From: Ectocarpus siliculosus
Taxonomy: Eukaryota > Sar > Phaeophyceae > Ectocarpales > Ectocarpaceae
NCBI GenBank assembly: GCA_000310025.1
Contig: FN649746.1
Span: 859,750 to 871,181 of the forward strand
Length of the DNA stretch: 11,432 bases
Reading direction: 5' to 3'
Shown: one piece after another, positions 1-6,100 of the stretch
Position numbering within the stretch: position 1 is the stretch's first letter
Layout: every line of letters begins with the position of its first letter
Program-made: the position numbers and the translations under genes
The notes under the pieces: generated by a model
What the model saw: only the letters and a program-made list of their open reading frames with translations
Database searches by the model: none
What the model was told of the DNA's origin: nothing

Positions 1-129
1 TTTGCACAGACGTGGCCGCCCGTGGGATCGACATCCCCGACGTGGCCTGGATCGTACAGTTCGACCCGCCTCAAGACCCTAGCTACTTCGTGCACCGGGT
101 GGGGCGCACGGCGAGAGCCGGGAAAAAAG
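1..129 (+). CDS. DDX55: DDX55 exon 1 of window (motifs V and VI), 5' truncated by window edge
   Basis: Frame begins at base 3 ([16 protein letters not shown]). It carries helicase motif V (ARGIDIP) and motif VI ([10 protein letters not shown]), whose arginines contact ATP and RNA in the second RecA domain. The exon ends after the first base of a glycine codon (phase 1), and the donor GTGCTT begins at 130. Reading past the donor leaves the family at once and turns into a Phe/Ser-rich nonsense stretch ending at 233, so splicing is required. The true exon starts upstream of the window or at its edge. Confidence 0.95.
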
Positions 130-3100
130 GTGCTTGCATTTTTGTTTCTGTTCATTTCTTCTACTTTTCTCTTATAATTACGCAATATATCCACCTCTAT
201 TCATGGAAAATACAGAAATCCAAGATAAATTAGCAATGAATCCATAGTGTTACCGGAGGCACTACCTGTCGCTCTGTCTACTTAGTACTTCTGCATTTTT
301 TGTCCTCTGATGTTCTTGTATGTTGTTTTCCCTCTTTTCTAGTATTTTGTTCTGTTAACTTGTTTGTTTCGCCGCGCGGCGTGGACACACGCTAATGAAC
401 TGATTTGATGAAAACACACACCCAGAGAGCTTAGTGCTTGTCCGGCAAGAATGGAGACTTGAGAGATCTAAGACCTTGTTTTTTGGCGCGCACCCCGTGC
501 AAAATTTCAAAAGGTAACCCTCGCCGATATTTTGCTTGTTTTGTTCTCTCTAGCTGTTTCGCTCAACGGAAAGTACAGGGGGAAAGGATCGGAGTTTCGT
601 CGTTGTTTTTTTTCGTATATTTCAAATGTTGGTGTGGGGAAAACGGAGAAAACAAATTTCTCGAACGATGGCACACGATACATAAACCCATCATGCGTTT
701 TACCAGCGAGGCGCTTGTTTGGGGGTTTGGCGCGTACTTGTGTTTTCCTGTTCCCCAAGCCTCCGGTGGTTTGTGGAAATGCCTGATGTCCCCAACAGTC
801 GCAAAGTTCCCCCGTTGTGGTAGCACGTGGCGGTGTTTCGTGTGTGTTGCTTCTCCCGGCAAGCTACACCTAAGGGTTCCGCTAACGCAAACCCCTTGTT
901 CCGCCGAGTTGGTTGTAGGCGTTGTTGTTGTTGTTGTCTGCTTTGTTGTTGTCGTCATATTAAACAAACCGTTCCGGTCTCCGCTCACCCAGAACCTTCT
1001 AATGTGCAACCTTAAATTGATCGGTAATGAAAGGAATATCCGTTCTGGTCCAATTGACGCGGACGCCTTCCGTGGTCACAGGCTATCTACCCTAAAATAG
1101 AGGTACACCTTTCTAGTGCTTCGGATAAATTTCGCGACAAGTTGTTAGACCCCCGGTTCACATCGTGCGCGTGTGTGAAGCGCTGCTGTGTCGCATTTCG
1201 CTTCGTGATGCGAGCCCCTTCGCAGTCGGTCAATACCTTGATCAACATCACCACCGAGACGCCTTTTTGTCACGCGCGTGTCGCCTCTAGTGATGCTACG
1301 ACGTGTACCGGTTGTGTTGTCGAGGTTGCGAGGCGAGGCCGATGTTACAGCAGTAGCGCAGCAGGTCAAGGGCCTCAACAAAAACATACCGGTTCCTATT
1401 CATCATCGTCCGTGTGTCTGTGTATGTGATTATTACTTGCATCGACCGCGCTGACCAATGGAACGCCTGTGTGTATCTCTCTGTGTTGGGGTTCTGGCCG
1501 TGCTGCGCGCAGGCCGGTCGCTGACACTGCTATGCCCCGCCGAGGACGCCTACATCCCGTTCCTCGCCAATCGAAAGGTCCGTGTGTCTTCCGTGTGTAG
1601 ATAAATTTATCGACGTTTTTTCCACGAGTTTGCAATTTTTCGACAATCTCCCATAGACGCTTCCTCGCCAATCGTAAGATCCGTGTGTCGCTGAGTTTGT
1701 AAAGTACCGACGTGCTGACGTACACACTTTCGATTGTCGAAAGGTCCGTATGTCTCCGAGTGTGTGAACTATCGTGTTGTCCTACTCACACTCTTGCCAG
1801 TCGAAAGTTTCCGTGTCTCTTTGAGTTTGTAATTTCTCGACGCTCTCCCATACGCGCTTCCAGGCACACTTACTCGCCAATGGAGAGGTCTGTGTGTCTC
1901 CGAGTTTGTAAACTATCAACGCGCTCGCATACACACTTCCTTGCCAATGGAAAGGTCCATGTGTTTGTACCCCATGCTTTGCCGCAGGTGCCTCTTCGAG
2001 AGATGGAGGCGTTTACCAGTGTGAACGCATCCGAGATTTTGGAAGAAGTTAAGGGTATGGTCAAGACTGACAGGGTGAGAGAGGATACATGAATATTCCT
2101 CGCATGTACAGAGAGAGGGCGAGAGCGATCACAGGCAGACAGACAGACGGCGGAGAGAGAAAGAGAGAAGGAGAGAGAGAGAGAAGAGAGAGAAAGACCA
2201 GACAGACAGACAGACCGAGAGACAGAGCGAGCAAGTCTCATGTGCACGCCTATATGACCGCCGGCGGAGTGCGGCCGTCCTTGGCGCTCGAGCCTTTGTT
2301 GTGCACCGCGTCCGCCGTATGAATCCGCCACACCCCGCCGCCAGTCTTAAAGGCTCACGCTTGAGACTTACACCCTCCAGTCTTGTGTGTCCCGCGTAGG
2401 AGCACAGTACGTGGCAGACGCTGTTCTTATTCGTGCAAATGAGCCACCGCTTTGCGGACGGTGTTCCTCTGACCCTTCGCAAGAAATTTGAGAGCCGCCG
2501 TGGTGAGGGATTGTAGCACTCTTTCGCGAGGTCCAGTTCTCTATTGGTCTGGCTTTTTTTGTGGCAAAGTGACGAAACTCAAACGATCGGAGATTAATCA
2601 AGAGAGTCGAGCTCTAGAGAGATCCATCTTCAATATCCGAGATTAATCACGAGATTAACGAGATATCGCGAGAGATCCATCTTCAATATCCGAGATTAAT
2701 CTCGAGAGACGAGCTCTAGAGAGGGGTCCATCTGCAAGACCTGAGGTGAATAACAAGAGCAACGAGATTATAAAGAGATCCATCTACAAGATCCGAGAGA
2801 TTAATCTCGAAAGACGAACTCTAGATAGATATCCATCTTGAAGATCCGAGAGTAATCTCGAGAGACGAGATCTCGAGAGAGAGATCCATCCTCTAACCAG
2901 AGTTACGCCGCAGGCAGGGTGGGTCCGCCTGTCCGCCTCCGCCGCCGCCGTCGGAAAATTCTAGTGAACGGCGTTGCTGACGTGTGTTCGTGGGCTGTTG
3001 GTCCAACAGCCCAGCCGTGTCGGGGGTTGTAAGGGAAAGGAAAATCGGGTACCTACCCCAGCGGGAAGGGGTGAGTACCGTAAGAGGCGGAGAGATGGCA

Positions 3101-6100
3101 CTCCCCTTTTACCGAGTTTGAACTTTGAAAGCTCGATTGCTCTACAACCACGTGGGTGCTGAAAGAGCCCCGTCCGTCAACGGAAAACCTCGACATGTTT
3201 CCAAAGCCACCACTATTGTTGGTGGCCCCCAAGCTTGGTTGTCAAGCAATTGGACGTTGAAAATTTGTGTAGGGGGGTGCCATCTCTCCGCCTCTTTACG
3301 CTCGCCAGGATCGGGTGCACCCGGTGGAAAGAGGGTCAGGGTCGGGTAGGGGCGGCGTGTCGGCCAATCAGATGGCTGTTATGCGGTCGCTGCCAGTGGC
3401 GTAAAATACGGGTACAGTGCCCGGTTATGGTTCGCTTTCGGACCGGGTGTACCCGATTTTGGCCACAGGTACTTTTTCATGTCCCTTGTGGAACAACCAC
3501 GTTTGTTGGGGTGTTGACTCGCGTTGCAGCACAAATCTTTATGCACTCTTCACCGTTACAGCAATGATGTTGCTGATATGGTATCACTTGTATGTATGTC
3601 GTTGGTGACATGATTGTCACACTCTCCACCTGTGCAGCAATGATATTGCTGCCATGGGTATCACTTGTTGTATGCATACCTTTAGTGACATGAACAACTT
3701 GCATTGTCTCACTCTTCACCGATACAACCATTATGCTGCTGTCATCGCTTGTATGTATGTCGTTGGTGAGATCATCGTCACACTCTCTCCACCGAGGCAG
3801 CAAGGATATCGCTGTAATGGATTTACCACTTGCACACACATACGGTACAGTTCTCCTCTGTTGTTGCTACGGCGGTATCCGTCCTTAATCCGGAGAGTAG
3901 CATCGCCTCCCCCATGACGCCCCCTCACGCGGTCCCAGGTCGTTGCGTTTAGACGCATTTTGTGTTTTCAACCGCAATGAGACTGACGTCTTTTCAATGG
4001 TCAGCCCGTTAACGCGGTCGATGCGTAGAATAAAAAGACACACGCACATGTATATCGTTGGTGACATGATCAGCGTGCATCGTTTATGACGTATGTTGCA
4101 AACAACGACGATAAAGGATGTGCTGGAAAAGGGAACCAAGGCCTTCATTTCGTTCGTCAGGGGCTACAAGGAGCACCAGTGCAGCTTCATATTCAGGTAC
4201 TTTATTACGAGTTTTATATAACTCAGTTTGTTGGGTTAAACAGACTCAAAACAGAGGCTACAAAGAGCACCAGTGCAGCTTCATTTTTGAGGAAATTTTG
4301 TACGGCGAAGTTTATGGAACAAACATGGCGGCGCATACCACCTTTTTTTTATTTATACATGTTGTTCTGTCGCGTTTTTTTTTTTTTCGTTTTGTTCGTT
4401 TGTTGCACTTCCTATTGATTATCTGCTTTTTTTACACACGTTTTTGGATGAAGGCGTAGTTTTGCTCGGCGTTCCCACGGTCGAAGGGGATCTTTTGAAG
4501 TCTTGCAGTGAGTGCTAGGAAAAACGACTGGATGCCGGGCTTTTTTGCGTCTATCGAAGCTTCTTTTTCTTTTTTGTTTTTCCAGTTTTTTTTTAATTTT
4601 CTGTAGTACACCTTTGTTGGGGGAAGTTAGCCTGTGACGACGAGAATCGACCGCGTCAAGTGTTAGATTAGACTAGTACGGACAGATGAAGGCACTGGGA
4701 GAGATCGGAACGCTTTTTAATGTGAAGATAACAACAACAGGTTCAACGACCTCGACCTGGCCGCCGTAGCGCGTGCGTTCTGCCTCTTGCGGCTGCCCAA
4801 GATCGCGGAGCTGAGCAACCCGGCCGTGGCGGAGAGCTTCGAAAAGGAGAAGACGGTCGACTTCACGGCAATCAAGTGTGTTGAAGCTTCGATCGGCACA
4901 GCAGTCAGTGTACGGCCTTTTTATGCTGTTTCTTACCATGGTACAGCACAACAGTAGGAGATGGTACAACAGTAAGGGCTATGAGTGCTTTCTCTTTAAG
5001 TACATTGTAAATATGGTGCGGAAAGAAGGGATTTTTATGATTTTTTTAACAACAGCAGGAGAAAGTACAGCAGTAAGGGCTGTGAAGGAGGCTGTAGGGA
5101 TTTTCATGATTTTTCATACACGACAACAACGAAACAAATTAATGTCTACCTTATCCAGACAATTGAGGACAGAGCACGAACAAAGCATTGAACTTTTCAA
5201 GGCAGACCACGATTATTGTACACTCCCTTGACAATGAGCAACAAGAACTTCAGCAAAGAGGAAACAAGGACGGCACATCTATCTGCCCAACCGTTTCCAG
5301 AACATACCACCGTAGTTGTGCCAGTGTTCGCACCATCCTTCCACCGGCTATCAAAGTTCGATTGCTCCGCAGCCGAGACGGCGGCGGTGCCCACAATGGT
5401 GGTTTTGGAAATGTCTCGCCTATCGCCCTTTGGTATTTGTGGATCAATCGAGCTTTTGGAGGTCTGTCTGCGGGGGCAGCGATCACTGGTACAGTCACAG
5501 TAGACCCGAACATAAAAACGTGGCTAAGGCCTCGCGAAGGCGAGAAAAAAGAGGTGAAGATGACCACGAACGATCGCGGACGCGAACGCTCTCACCCCAG
5601 GTACGCGGACAAGGCTCGCGAGAAGGCCAGGCAGAAGCAGCTTGTCCGCCAAGACGAGGAGAACAAGCAGGTGCGACGCTGCATTCACGCGCTCGAGCCA
5701 CACATTGCAAGAAAGCGGACGTGTTGGTGGTGGTTGAAGTCATCGTCTCGATAACATTGAGAAAGCGTAAGTGTTGGTGGTGGTTGGACTCAGGCGTACT
5801 GTCCATCCCCACGAACAAAGAACCTTGAGCCTCACGCCATCGCCAAAACCGTTAAGACGCCCGTCTCATAACATGTTGTTTTTTCACGTGTGGCAGGAGT
5901 ACCATAGGTTGCGTAAGATGCCACCCCCCCTGGACCACTTTTCAAAGCTGGATTGCTCCACGACGAAGAGAATACCACATCAAATGATGATTGCCAGCAT
6001 CAATTGATGATGCGTTTTCGGGAAAGCCTCCACGGGACGATCCCGACGCCGCTATGTGTCGGCACCACCGTTGATTTTGCTGCTAAGTAGTTGGGTTTGA

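Larger units (their letters stand above)
130..1512 (+). other. DDX55: Intron 1
   Basis: 1383-base GT-AG intron, phase 1. It holds a GTT microsatellite (921-956) and, near its 3' end, a fragment of the dispersed repeat (1427-1460). The long open frames in it, including one of 220 codons at 438-1100, have no family resemblance and overlap one another on both strands. I see nothing else of note in it. Confidence 0.85.
2075..4116 (+). other. DDX55: Intron 3
   Basis: 2042-base intron, phase 0, the longest in the window. It is a patchwork of a GA-rich tract, a 52-bp minisatellite, a perfect 21-base palindrome (2992-3012), a foldback element, a 71-90-bp tandem array and a dispersed repeat copy. It ends in an A/G-rich acceptor with no pyrimidine tract. 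No coding segment of the helicase is missing across it: KTDR joins DVLEKG as in the family. Confidence 0.8.
4197..4740 (+). other. DDX55: Intron 4
   Basis: 544-base intron, phase 2. It contains a second copy of the exon 4 end (4256-4288), T-rich runs around 4342-4390 and 4562-4600, and a dispersed repeat fragment (4646-4739) that forms the 3' splice site. Confidence 0.85.
4876..5600 (+). other. DDX55: Intron 5
   Basis: 725-base intron, phase 2. It contains a partial tandem duplication (4963-5117) and a foldback element (5351-5457). The remainder shows nothing recognisable. Confidence 0.85.

Noticed and set aside
438-1100. 220-codon + strand open frame in the first intron
   Set aside because: It lies entirely between two helicase exons that join in frame, has overlapping frames on both strands, contains the GTT repeat and matches no family.
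1870-2331. Ser/Leu-rich minus strand frame and matching Arg/Glu-rich + frame
   Set aside because: Both are translations of the GA/CAGA simple repeat at 2105-2235.
2587-2893. Regular 52-bp array considered as a CRISPR array
   Set aside because: Units are degenerate along their whole length with no distinct unique spacers, and the array lies in a spliced nuclear gene.
3477-3958. Minus strand frames with repeated IMSPTTYIQ-like peptides
   Set aside because: The repetition comes from the 71-90-bp DNA tandem array, not from a repeat protein; stops interrupt and no domain is recognisable.
4256-4330. Second copy of the exon 4 end considered as a mutually exclusive exon
   Set aside because: It lacks the AG|GT donor at the equivalent position and covers only part of the exon; the upstream acceptor is weak. 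A dead duplicate is simpler.
5671-5754. Exon 6 extended through 5754 instead of splicing at 5671
   Set aside because: The extension reads a Trp/Val-rich repeat (GTTGGTGG) unlike the family and ends in a stop; splicing to 6571 keeps frame and restores the charged linker.
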